Source of the DNA: CBDEFX01 sp965237635 | GTDB lineage: Bacteria > Chloroflexota > Dehalococcoidia > Lucifugimonadales > CAUZJF01 | Length of the DNA: 64,000 nt | Direction of reading: 5' to 3' | NCBI GenBank assembly: GCA_965237635.1 | Contig: CBDEFX010000001.1 | Coordinates: 1 to 64,000, forward strand | Shown: piece by piece, positions 17,520-25,234 of the stretch | How the letters are laid out: each line of letters begins with the position of its first letter | How positions within the stretch are numbered: the first letter of the stretch is position 1 | The notes under the pieces: generated by a model | What the model was told of the DNA's origin: nothing | What the model saw: the letters and a program-made list of their open reading frames with translations, nothing else | Database searches by the model: none | Made by a program: the position numbers and the translations under genes

Positions 17520-17933
17520 TCATGCGGCCGTCTTCGCCTCGGCTGATTCGACCTCCTCCCCCTCATGCGTTTCCTTTGCGCCCTGAACGAAGCCCTTCAG
17601 GACGTGGGCGATGCCGTCGCCAAGCCCAAGAACCGCGACGCTCGTGCCGTCCGGCAACAAGTTGAAGAACGGCTGCATCTCCTGGATGCCTCTTATCTGC
17701 TCGATGATCTCTTCCAAAGGAGTGCCCCGCCGCAGGTGCAGCGAGATCAACCGGCAGGCAAGCTCCGTCACCCCCGTCGTGAACGAGCCCGCCTTTCCAA
17801 GGGTTCCAAAGACCTCGAAGGGCTCGCCCTCCTCATCCACCGAGACAGTGACGTAGAGATTGCCCATCTCCGTCTTGAGCTTGGTCGTCGTGCTGGGAAG
17901 GCTGCGGGGCCTGACCCTGGTCGTCGTGGTCAT
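17520..17933 (-). CDS. Stand-alone TSCPD-domain-like protein (class II ribonucleotide reductase tail homologue)
   Basis: 137 residues from the ATG at 17933 (ATGA overlap with the upstream gene). Residues 18-83 (MGNLYVTVSVDEEGEPFEVF, FTTGVTELACRLISLHLRRG, EEIIEQIRGI) match the TSCPD region that ends B12-dependent ribonucleotide reductases. The redox cysteine motif is lost: where SCPDAIA is expected there is GLGDGIA (~103-109). It is therefore unlikely to shuttle electrons; it may bind a reductase or nucleic acid. Role unknown. Confidence 0.7.
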   Translation of the reverse strand: MTTTTRVRPRSLPSTTTKLKTEMGNLYVTVSVDEEGEPFEVFGTLGKAGSFTTGVTELACRLISLHLRRGTPLEEIIEQIRGIQEMQPFFNLLPDGTSVAVLGLGDGIAHVLKGFVQGAKETHEGEEVESAEAKTAA

Positions 17934-18430
17934 GGCCTTCCCCCTTCCCCCTGGCAGCGCGGGCGCGTCTGGCGGCACTCGATGACCTCCATCCTCTCGT
18001 ACCTCCCCGCCCTCTCCGCATCGCCTGCGAACGCCTCGGCCTGCTCCCTGGTGTCGAACCGCTCGGACGGGTCCGAAGCAAGTCCGCCCAGGTAGGCGAT
18101 GACGTGGTGGTGCAGCCCCGGCGGATAGTCGCGGAGATAGGGAAGCGCGGGAGCGTACCGCTCGAAGTGTTCGGCGACCCTGATTGCCATCGCCCTGTCC
18201 CGGTCGTCGCCGATGCCCAGCAGCGTCCTGACGATGGGCTCCTCGCAGTCCTCCTCGGCGAAGGTCTGGTGGAACATCGCGTCCCGAACGGCGCGGGGGA
18301 TGGAGGCCCACCGCCCCAGGCTCAGCTTCAGCCCGCCGTGGCCCGCCGTGGATACTCTCCAGACGCCCTCGGCCAGCTCCTGGGCGTCCTGGGGAGACCC
18401 CCAGGGTGTGTCCATTGTCGTCCTTGTCAT
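17930..18430 (-). CDS. DUF7007-like protein (166 aa)
   Basis: ATG at 18430. The pattern TPWGSPQ ... VWRVSTAGHGGLKLS near the N-terminus is what I recall of the DUF7007 group seen in mobile elements; the rest includes HHHVIAYLGGL and a basic tail. No catalytic motif. Coupled to the TSCPD-like gene by ATGA. Confidence 0.55.
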   Translation of the reverse strand: MTRTTMDTPWGSPQDAQELAEGVWRVSTAGHGGLKLSLGRWASIPRAVRDAMFHQTFAEEDCEEPIVRTLLGIGDDRDRAMAIRVAEHFERYAPALPYLRDYPPGLHHHVIAYLGGLASDPSERFDTREQAEAFAGDAERAGRYERMEVIECRQTRPRCQGEGGRP

Positions 18431-18466
18431 TTCGTGTCTCCTTTCGTCCTGTCCTGTAGTGAAAGA

Positions 18467-18500
18467 GCGGGACCGTTCCCCGAAGGAGACGGCCCCGTGC
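18467..18500 (-). repeat. Intergenic stem-loop cassette 8
   Basis: GCGGGACCGT and ACGGCCCCGT-type arms with one mismatch, between the annealase stop (18526) and the next leader. Confidence 0.5.
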
Positions 18501-18525
18501 CGCGCTTCGTCGAGGAGCGTCCGGC

Positions 18526-19275
18526 TCACCTAGCCTCCTGCTCCTGCTCCTCCCGCATCTGCCGGAGCTTCCTGGCCGCGCCCTCGACCAGCGGCGTCAG
18601 CTCCGGCGCCGTCAGCTCGTCCAGGCCCTTGCCCGTCCTGCCCTTGACCGCAGCGTGGAGCTGCTCCTCGTCGAAGCCCTGCTCCACACCCAGCTCCACG
18701 AGCTTCTTCCTGAGCGACGGCGCAAGCGAGTCGGCTGCCCCGGCCCGCTTCGCGGGTTGCCCGGCGGCGGGCTGCTCGCCGTAGAGGGCGTTCCCGAACT
18801 GGTCGCCGAACGTCCTTAGAGCCCGCTTCAGGGCGTCTGTGACAGCGCCCTTATACGCCGTTTCGTGGCCCTCGCCGTTCTCCTCGGCCACCGTGTGGAA
18901 GCCCACGTCGGTGCGGGACGGCGCTCCCGGCACGTTGACCCGCACCGTGGCGGCGTAGGCGCGGATGCGCGTCACCTCGCCGGTCTTCGGATCGACGTTG
19001 TCGATCTCCCGCAGGACCACCTCGTCCACCACCTCGTGGCCCCACCCTCCAAATCCGAATATCCTGTTTGCCTGGTCGATGGCGGTGCGGCCCTCGACGT
19101 AGGAGTAGCTGCGGTTGCCCCGGCCCTTGCGCCGGGACACCAGGCTCGGGTCAAGGGGCTCCGAGAGCTTCTGCGTCACGGCGGGCGAGAGCCCGTCCCA
19201 GAGCAGGTCGTGGTCGCCGATGATGGAGGCGTCCTTGTGGACGCCGTTGCCGTTCCCGTTCTTTCCGTTCGCCAT
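18526..19275 (-). CDS. Rad52/Rad22-family single-strand annealing protein
   Basis: 249 residues. The Rad52 core is plain: SYVEGRTAIDQANRIFGFGGW, then FHTVAEENGEGHETAYKGAV and TDALKRALRTFGDQFGNALY. The family pairs complementary single strands in RecA-independent recombination. The N-terminus is an N/G/K tract and the C-terminus is a helical tail ending EEQEQEAR. Neighbouring SSB and Cas4-like exonuclease complete a phage-type recombination set, useful for ICE replication or capture of DNA. Start ATG at 19275 has AGGAGA upstream. Confidence 0.85.
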   Translation of the reverse strand: MANGKNGNGNGVHKDASIIGDHDLLWDGLSPAVTQKLSEPLDPSLVSRRKGRGNRSYSYVEGRTAIDQANRIFGFGGWGHEVVDEVVLREIDNVDPKTGEVTRIRAYAATVRVNVPGAPSRTDVGFHTVAEENGEGHETAYKGAVTDALKRALRTFGDQFGNALYGEQPAAGQPAKRAGAADSLAPSLRKKLVELGVEQGFDEEQLHAAVKGRTGKGLDELTAPELTPLVEGAARKLRQMREEQEQEAR

Positions 19276-19349
19276 GTCGTGTCTCCTTCTTGATGTGCTG
19301 ACTTCTCGTGCCTGTAAGCGGTGCGGATTCCCCTGCGGGAAGCCGTGGG

Positions 19350-19390
19350 CGGGGCAAGCCTGCGCGATCCACGCAGACGGGCAGGCCCCG
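19350..19390 (-). repeat. Intergenic stem-loop cassette 9
   Basis: Outer arms CGGGGC/GGCCCCG (19350 and 19384) with an inner TGCGCG...CGCAG hairpin, in the leader of the annealase gene. The surrounding 19276-19518 stretch holds no gene. Confidence 0.5.
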
Positions 19391-19518
19391 TCGTGAGTTG
19401 GGCATAGGGTCTCCCGGGTGGCGCGTTGGGGATGGGTGAAAGGCGGGGTGGAACCCCGTAAGTGAGGGCGGAGCGGTTCAAGCTCCGGTAGAGGGGAAGC
19501 GGTGTGGGGGAGCGGGGG

Positions 19519-20583
19519 CTACCGGGCGGTGTGCGCCGCCCGCGCCAGCAGGCGCAGGAAGGCGGCGCGTCCGTGTGGCATCGCAGCAAGCTCGGCAACG
19601 TCGCCAATGCCTTCGGGCAGGTTCACGGAAGCGGCCCTGCGGCCAAGCAAGCCGCCAAGCCGCTCCGCAGCCTCCCGGCCCGCGTCGTCGGAGTCGAAGG
19701 CGAGGAAGACGCGGGGGCAGCCCCGCAGGGAGGCGGCGACCTTCTCCACGCCCTGGGCGCCCAGGGCGGCGCAGGCGGGAAGGCCCCATCCGGTAAGGGC
19801 GAGCCAGTCGAATAGGCCCTCGCCAAGCACCGCCCAGGACGGCGCGGGGCCGAGCCGCCCAAGCCCAAGCACCGGCTTGGGACCGGGGAGCGCCTGGAAC
19901 CTTGGGGCAGCGTCGGGGTGGACGGCCCGCCCCGCGAGCCACCGCACAAGTCCCCCGGCTACCTCTGGAACGACGACCATCCCCGCGAACCGCTCCGAGC
20001 CCCGCTCCGTGAACAGGCCGGAGTCCCTGAGTCGCTCGGCGGTGAAGCCGGAGGACTCAAAGGCTTCGCGGAGGCCGTCCCCCGGCGCGAAGCCGAGGCC
20101 CAGCCGCAAGGCGGCGTCCATGCCGACGCCCCTGGAGGCAAGGTACTCCCTCGCCGCAGGAGTGCGCCGAAGCCGACCGGCGTAGAACCGCGCCGCCGCC
20201 GTCAGCAGAGCAGGGTTCCTCGGCGGAAGAACGGCGGCGGTCGAGCGTCGCTCGACGGTTCGACCCCGCCGCGTGGCCGAAGGCGTAGCGGCGGGGTAAG
20301 CGCCGCCGTCCAGCTTCCTGATCGCTTCAGGAAGGCTCAGGCCCTCGGTGCGCTGGATGAAGTCCAGCACGTCTCCGGCTTCGCCGCAGCCGAAGCAGTA
20401 GAATTTCTCGGTGTCGGCGTACACCGTGAAGCTGGCCTCGGCCTCGTCGTGGAAGGGGCAGACGCCCTGGCGGACCCTGCCCCGACCGCGCAGCCTCACG
20501 CCCGACGCCTCAACCGTGTCGCCCAGGGGGTGACGGGCCTTCAGCGCGGGAATGTCCACGGAAGAAGCGTTGGCTAGGACCAT
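19519..20583 (-). CDS. DnaG-type primase (CHC2 zinc finger plus TOPRIM)
   Basis: 354 residues. CHC2 zinc finger: C42, H45 in GVCPFHDE and C63, C66 in FYCFGCG. TOPRIM half: GEGLFDWLAL supplies the acidic residue and FDSDDAGREAAERL the D-x-D pair. Much shorter than chromosomal DnaG (~600) and lacking the helicase-binding domain, as in element-encoded primases. It should prime replication of the element, in keeping with the iteron-like repeats upstream. The start overlaps the upstream gene by 10 bases. Confidence 0.87.
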   Translation of the reverse strand: MVLANASSVDIPALKARHPLGDTVEASGVRLRGRGRVRQGVCPFHDEAEASFTVYADTEKFYCFGCGEAGDVLDFIQRTEGLSLPEAIRKLDGGAYPAATPSATRRGRTVERRSTAAVLPPRNPALLTAAARFYAGRLRRTPAAREYLASRGVGMDAALRLGLGFAPGDGLREAFESSGFTAERLRDSGLFTERGSERFAGMVVVPEVAGGLVRWLAGRAVHPDAAPRFQALPGPKPVLGLGRLGPAPSWAVLGEGLFDWLALTGWGLPACAALGAQGVEKVAASLRGCPRVFLAFDSDDAGREAAERLGGLLGRRAASVNLPEGIGDVAELAAMPHGRAAFLRLLARAAHTAR

Positions 20584-21050
20584 GACACGCCTCCCTTCGC
20601 CAGAGGCTTCAGCCCCCGCAGGCTGCGCCGCGAGACCACCCTGCCGAGTTGCCAGCGCATCCCCAGGACCGCGACCACTTCCAGCGAGCCGTCGTCACGG
20701 GAAGTGAGCGCGGCAGCCCGTCCCGCGCCCTGGCTGTAGACCAGGAGCTCGCGGTCGCCGAACCGCCGCTTCACCAGGGCCGTCCACTCGGCGTAGGCCC
20801 ACCGAGCCTCCCTGGTCTCCGCCCTTGCCGTGTCCACACCGGCGAAGACCGCCAGCGCCCCCTCGATGTCCCCCGCCTGCCGCATCCGCCGCGCCTCGTG
20901 GACGCTGCGGGCCACGCTGGGGGTTTCCGCCTGCGCCGCCGTCTCCGGCTCAGCCCTGAACAGCGCCGCCATCAGCCGGTCGACCAGCTCTTCGAGGCTT
21001 GGCCGTGGCCTTGTCCCAGTCCCACCAATCGTCGTTGCTTGCGTCGTCAT
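20574..21050 (-). CDS. Hypothetical protein (158 aa)
   Basis: ATG at 21050 (GGAGGACACG upstream) preferred over 21065. Helical N-terminal half (SLEELVDRLMAALFRA, SVHEARRMRQAGDIEGALAVF, TPR-like) and a basic C-terminal half. No family recognised. Overlaps the primase start by 10 bases and the preceding membrane-protein gene by about 100. Confidence 0.5.
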   Translation of the reverse strand: MTTQATTIGGTGTRPRPSLEELVDRLMAALFRAEPETAAQAETPSVARSVHEARRMRQAGDIEGALAVFAGVDTARAETREARWAYAEWTALVKRRFGDRELLVYSQGAGRAAALTSRDDGSLEVVAVLGMRWQLGRVVSRRSLRGLKPLAKGGVSWS

Positions 21051-21363
21051 CGTGTCCTCCTTCATGCTCTTGTGTTCTTGCCGTCCGTTGCGTTTCGTCC
21101 CTCCGTTGCGCCTGTCGCGCCCGTCCCGTCCGCTTCCCGCCCCTTGGCCTGGCGAACCGCCTGAGCAGCAGAGCGCCGAAGCCGAGGCCGACCGCGTTCA
21201 GGACGAATACCTCGCCGTCGCCGGTCAGCAGCAGCGGCCCGAGCAGCAGCGCCGCGACCACGACCGCAACCGTCAGCCGCTTGCGCCGCCGCAGGAACCC
21301 GCCGAAGCCGACCGCGACTCCCCTGACCTTTGGAACCGTTGCCAGGATGTCCTTGACGTGCAT
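20950..21363 (-). CDS. Hypothetical two-helix membrane protein (137 aa)
   Basis: ATG at 21363 with AAGGAGG in place. Two hydrophobic segments (LTVAVVVAALLLGPLLL and VFVLNAVGLGFGALLL) follow a basic start; the C-terminus is charged with a DDWWDWDK patch. Its last ~100 bases overlap the next gene in another frame, unusual but possible in this compact element. Function unknown. Confidence 0.5.
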   Translation of the reverse strand: MHVKDILATVPKVRGVAVGFGGFLRRRKRLTVAVVVAALLLGPLLLTGDGEVFVLNAVGLGFGALLLRRFARPRGGKRTGRARQAQRRDETQRTARTQEHEGGHDDDASNDDWWDWDKATAKPRRAGRPADGGAVQG

Positions 21364-21435
21364 TTGCACCTCCTTGCGTGTTGTTGCCCGCACCGGCATC
21401 CGGAGCACGGGTCGCGTGTGATGGGGTCGGTTGAC

Positions 21436-22243
21436 GAAAGACGCACTCCGCCCACGGTCGGATGCCGGACGCGGAAGACGGAGTGGGGGAAAAGAAAGCG
21501 CAGCTCGGCCAGGGTCTTTCGTTGGGGGGATCGACCTCTGGAAGCTGCTGTGAGGGGAGCGGCTGTCCTACGAGCTGGTCACAGGACGGCGCGGGGGAAA
21601 AGAAGACGCAGCTCGCCCAGGACGCAAAACGTCCGTGGGGGAAAGCTGCGAGACGTGAAGCGGCCAGCCTGCTCAGAACGGCAGACCGGCGCGTGTCGAA
21701 GCTGCGGCCCTAGCTGTGTGTCAGCCATGCCGCAGGCACGTGAAGCCGGTCGGGGCGCAGAACGCGCTCCGTCCCCGGCGTCCAACGGAAGGAGCGATCA
21801 ACCCCGATTCGTCGGACGAGTGCCCAACGGAAGAAACGATCAACTCCGACCGTCAGGCGGGTGTCCGGCGGCCGAGGTCGATCAACCCCAACCGCTGAAC
21901 GGTGCCCGGCGGGAGAAGGGCTTATCACTCCAACCGCCGGACGTGGGCCGAAGACGAAGGGCTTATCACTCCGTCGATTCGGTCCGTGCTGCTTGCGAAG
22001 GGCTTATCACTCCGCAGCGGCAGCATTCCCTCGTGGGCCGCCTTTTCGGTCTGACCCGGGCTAAGGGATGGACCCCCAGGTTTCTAGGGCGGGAAACGCT
22101 GGAAAAGCCTGAAACTGCATCAATTATTACCGCAGCCGAGACCCGAATGGAAGCCCTTTGGAGACCCGCCGCCAAATCACTTCCTTTTATGGCTCTTTTG
22201 TTGCACGAAAGGGTCCTCAACCCCTACCCCGCGAAGCTGCCCG
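21436..22243. other. Non-coding centre of the ICE, candidate replication origin
   Basis: About 800 bases without a convincing gene, between the primase-led operon and a DNA-binding protein gene. It holds a ~30-base direct repeat (GGGGGAAAAGAA...GCAGCTCG at ~21485 and ~21592), six iteron-like repeats (21788-22030) and then a less GC-rich stretch at ~22085-22210 that could be an unwinding zone. An open frame runs through the area on the plus strand but its product is low-complexity. Origin role is inference from context. Confidence 0.5.
21788..22030. repeat. Six tandem 41-43-base iteron-like repeats
   Basis: A shared ATCA core recurs at 21797, 21839, 21881, 21924, 21965 and 22006, spacings 42, 42, 43, 41 and 41. 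The first three units read GATCAAC(C/T)CC, the last three AAGGGCTTATCACTCC. Between cores lie related GC-rich stretches ending GGCGG or similar. The spacing is about four helical turns, so a bound protein would sit on one face. A degenerate seventh unit may precede at ~21757. Confidence 0.7.
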
Positions 22244-23092
22244 CTACCTCCGCCACAGTCCCAGCGTGACAACGCGCGTTACCCGCAGCAGAAGCTCACG
22301 CCTGGCCAGCGCCCTACGCGTGTCGTAGAGCGCTGCCTGTCGCCAGTTGACCTGCCCGTCCCGGGCGAAGTCGCGCAGCGGCTGCTTCTCCGGCGGCAGC
22401 GTCATGCCGTGCTCCTCCAACAGCGACAGCTCCATCTCCAGCAGACGCTCCTCGTCGCGTAGCCACTCAAGGCCCTTGCCACGGTTCGGATGCGCGTCCT
22501 TCAGCTCCCGCCACTCGGCGATGAGGGGCCACGCCGCCCCGAACACCGCCTCGTCGTCGTCCGCAGGCTCACGGGTCACCAGGTCGGGGTACTCCCGCCA
22601 GGGCGCGGCCCTCCTCTGCGTCCGCCCGCCCGCCGCGTTCGCCGTCTCCCTTTCGTCCTGAACGTCACCGCCTCCTTCGAGCTTGGTCAGCCGCTGTCCC
22701 ACCTGCCGCAACCCCTGGGCCAGTTCGTTCTTGACAGCCTTCACGTCGCCCTGGACCGCCGCGGAACCCTTGCTCACGTCCTTCCCCTGCGCCTCCACCT
22801 TGCCCTCCACGTCCGTCAGCCGCCCCTCCAGTTCGTCGTTGCGCTCCCGCTGCCCGGCCGCAGCCGAGCCCTCCCCCTCTTGAAGCCCCCGCTCCAACGC
22901 GGTGCGGACCCGCCGGGACAACACTCCGCGCCGGAACGCCGCCGCCACCGTCCGCTGGTCAAGGTCCAAAGCCTTGGCCGCTCCCTTGAACCCCCCATCC
23001 CGCACCAGCTCCCTCAGCAGCGCCGTCAGCCGCATGTTGTAGACGTTCTCGACGCTCGTGCTCTTCTCGAAGACCGGACCTCTCTCTTCCAT
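22244..23092 (-). CDS. Helix-turn-helix plus coiled-coil DNA-binding protein (KfrA-like architecture)
   Basis: 282 residues; AAAGGAGG precedes the ATG at 23092. Residues ~35-65 form a helix-turn-helix (FKGAAKALDLDQRTVAAAFRR), followed by a long coiled coil (~75-140, ELEGRLTDVEGKVEAQGKDV, NELAQGLRQVGQRLTKLEGG) and a second helical part. That layout resembles plasmid KfrA-type proteins, which bind repeats and help partition or regulate. Its position between the iteron block and the palindromic operators makes it the best candidate binder of either. Family assignment is architectural only. Confidence 0.55.
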   Translation of the reverse strand: MEERGPVFEKSTSVENVYNMRLTALLRELVRDGGFKGAAKALDLDQRTVAAAFRRGVLSRRVRTALERGLQEGEGSAAAGQRERNDELEGRLTDVEGKVEAQGKDVSKGSAAVQGDVKAVKNELAQGLRQVGQRLTKLEGGGDVQDERETANAAGGRTQRRAAPWREYPDLVTREPADDDEAVFGAAWPLIAEWRELKDAHPNRGKGLEWLRDEERLLEMELSLLEEHGMTLPPEKQPLRDFARDGQVNWRQAALYDTRRALARRELLLRVTRVVTLGLWRR

Positions 23093-23537
23093 GCTTCGAC
23101 CTCCTTTCTCGCCAGGTCGTTCCCTCGATTACCAAACGTCACTCACAGGCAGAGTTCCGTAATCAGACCCCCGTTTCCGCACGATTGCAAACAGTCACTC
23201 AGGGCGGGGTTTTCCCACTCACGGAGCGGAAGGAGCACTTCCCAAAAAGTGCTTCCCGTTTACGTCCTGTAGGGGGTGATTTACCCCTGTATCAGCTACG
23301 AACTTCGACCGCCCGGCACTTCTGCACCAAACGCCAATCTCTGTACACCCCAACTACAGCACGAGAGGGGGGTATTTCGTAAGCCCTCGCAGGGGGGTGC
23401 ATGTTTGCACCGTCTCACAGGGAGGTGCAGCTTTGCACCGCCCCGTGGGAGGTTCCGAATCGCCATCCCGTTGTTCACACTCTTTTGCGGGCAATGCGAT
23501 CCGATGATTCGCAAGAAACCGCAGAGAGGCGAACGAG
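23093..23537. promoter_or_regulatory. Divergent regulatory region between maintenance and transfer operons
   Basis: About 445 bases with no supported gene. Contains three CACTCA/GTCACTCA-type motifs (23147-23225) and two tandem ~28-base units each with a GTGCA...TGCAC palindrome (23396-23439). It separates the minus-strand HTH gene from the plus-strand transfer operon and probably holds both promoters. Confidence 0.5.
23396..23439. promoter_or_regulatory. Paired palindromic operator candidates before the transfer operon
   Basis: GGTGCATGTTTGCACC (23396-23411) and GGTGCAGCTTTGCACC (23424-23439): near-perfect palindromes, 28 bases apart centre to centre, inside a repeated frame TC(G/A)CAGGG. 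They lie about 100 bases before the first transfer gene. Looks like two dimer sites of one repressor; the HTH protein at 22244-23092 or one of the XRE-like proteins at 34-35 kb could be the binder. Confidence 0.55.
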
Positions 23538-24143
23538 TTGGCGCTGAGATCGAAACTCCGGTCGGCAAGACGGCTATTACCGTTGGCAACCGCGCTGCTT
23601 CTGGCGGCGCTGGTGGCGATCCCCGCAAGCAACCTCGCCCAGGCCCAGGCCCCGCCCGGCAACGAGCTGACCCTCGTCAACGCCGACCGGGATTTCGTGG
23701 AGCGCAAGAAGGGCGGCGAGTTCGTCGCCCGTCCCGTCTTCGACCGCAAGATCACGGACCTCTTCTACGCCGTCCGGGACGCCGACACCGGCGACTGGAT
23801 AAGCGCCATGTACCGGGTCAAGGGCGGCGAGAAGAAGAGAAGCGACGGCTGGGAGTACTCGTGGGAGTACCCCGACCTGGACGAGCACCCCGATCTCGAC
23901 CGCGACCGGGCCTACCTGCTGGTCATGCTGGCCGTCGCCGAGGACGGGAAGCGGGGCGACTTCTACGCCGTCGTCCCCATCCACCAGCCGGAGCGCATCT
24001 GGGACAAGATTCTCTCGGCCCTCAGCCCGGCGCGATGGGCGAAAGCCTTCGCCGGGTGGGTGATCGAGGGAGTCCACGGAACGCTCTGCGGCGTGGTGGA
24101 GCGGGCGTCCGGCGAGGACGCCGACAACTGCGGGGGAGGGTAG
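23538..24143 (+). CDS. Exported protein at the head of the transfer operon (201 aa)
   Basis: TTG start at 23538 with GAGAGG upstream. N-terminal signal peptide (RRLLPLATALLLAALVAIPA, cleavage near AQA), then a charged domain rich in D/E/K and a W-rich C-terminus with two cysteines. No family recognised. It is three bases from the VirB6-like gene and so likely a component or accessory of the transfer apparatus outside the membrane. Confidence 0.65.
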   Translation: MALRSKLRSARRLLPLATALLLAALVAIPASNLAQAQAPPGNELTLVNADRDFVERKKGGEFVARPVFDRKITDLFYAVRDADTGDWISAMYRVKGGEKKRSDGWEYSWEYPDLDEHPDLDRDRAYLLVMLAVAEDGKRGDFYAVVPIHQPERIWDKILSALSPARWAKAFAGWVIEGVHGTLCGVVERASGEDADNCGGG

Positions 24144-24146
24144 CGC

Positions 24147-25127
24147 ATGGGCGACATCCTCACCGGCACTCCCCCGAATCTGACCTACGGCCACGAGCTG
24201 GTCAAGCAGGCGTGGATGGCCGTTTGGGCCATCACGTCCGGCGCGCTGGTGGTCATCCTCGGCTGGATGGGGCTGAGCCTCATCATGGCCGAGCACCTGG
24301 GACGCCAGCAGGCGGGATGGCGGGAGATGGTCCCCCGTCTCGTGCTCGGCCTCGTGGCCGCCGCTTCGTCGTTGTGGTGGTGCGCCCTGGTCCTGGACGT
24401 GGCCGACGCCGTGTCCGGCTTCATAGCCTTCGAGCTGAACGTCACACCCGGAGACCTGCTGCGCTCGACGCTCCGCACCCTGATGACCGCCGTGGAAGCC
24501 GGGAGCGTGGGCATGGCCCTGCTTCTGGCGGCGCTCTACCTGGTCTATGGCTTCTTCGTCCTCTACGTCATCGTGCAGATGGTGCTGCGCCTCGCGTTGA
24601 TCGACATCCTTCTCGCCCTGGCCCCCATCGCGTTGGGGCTGTGGATATTGCCCAACACGGCGGGCTGGGGCCGCCACTGGCTGCGCCTGTTCATGACGAC
24701 GGTGTTCCAGCAGGCGGTGCAGCTCATCGCCCTGGCCCTCGGCTTCGGGTTCCTGAACGAGGTGGCGGCGATTGCCGCCTTCGAGCCGGTGCAGGACCTG
24801 ATCTGGAAGCTGCTGATGTCCCTGGCCTTCGTCTACATGGCGAGCAGGGTGCCCTCGATGCTCGGCAACCACGGGACCTTCGACTCCTGGCTTTCCACCC
24901 TCTACTTCGGCATGAACCTGCCCGCGTCGATGGTGCGCTCGGCCCGGACCATCGGGCTGGTTGCGGGCGGAGCCGCGGGAGGGCCGGGAGGCATGGCGGT
25001 GGGCGCCATGACGGCCAGCGCGGGCCTTTCGGCTGCGTCCAGCGGCCTCAGCTCGGCTGCCTCGATGGCGACCCCATCGGGCGGAGGAGACGGCGGCGGG
25101 GAAGCGCCCAGGAGCAGCGGCGAGTAG
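24147..25127 (+). CDS. VirB6/TrbL-like polytopic membrane protein of the conjugation system
   Basis: 326 residues with about six transmembrane segments (e.g. AVWAITSGALVVILGWMGL, MALLLAALYLVYGFFVLYVI, LALIDILLALAPIALGLWIL), a W-rich conserved centre and a G/A/S-rich soluble tail ending GGGEAPRSSGE. This is the TrbL/VirB6 pattern: inner channel component of type IV secretion. It sits between the exported protein and the pilin-like gene, as in other Gram-positive-type systems. Confidence 0.8.
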   Translation: MGDILTGTPPNLTYGHELVKQAWMAVWAITSGALVVILGWMGLSLIMAEHLGRQQAGWREMVPRLVLGLVAAASSLWWCALVLDVADAVSGFIAFELNVTPGDLLRSTLRTLMTAVEAGSVGMALLLAALYLVYGFFVLYVIVQMVLRLALIDILLALAPIALGLWILPNTAGWGRHWLRLFMTTVFQQAVQLIALALGFGFLNEVAAIAAFEPVQDLIWKLLMSLAFVYMASRVPSMLGNHGTFDSWLSTLYFGMNLPASMVRSARTIGLVAGGAAGGPGGMAVGAMTASAGLSAASSGLSSAASMATPSGGGDGGGEAPRSSGE

Positions 25128-25234
25128 CCGCAATACCACGACGGAGGAGGCGAAATGTGCAGCTAACGGAGCTAACGAAACCCGACCGGTAGAGACGAGC
25201 GGAACACTCGGAAACGAGAGAGGAGAAAGAACGA

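Noticed and set aside
21788..22030. Tandem repeats considered as a CRISPR array
   Set aside because: Conserved core is only ~10-16 bases and drifts; the intervening parts are related to each other, unlike spacers; no cas operon. The Cas4-like nuclease belongs to the recombination module.
20830..22269. A 479-codon plus-strand open frame across the membrane-protein genes and iterons
   Set aside because: Product is R/P/S-rich without motifs, lies antisense to better-supported genes and spans the tandem repeats; an artefact of high GC.
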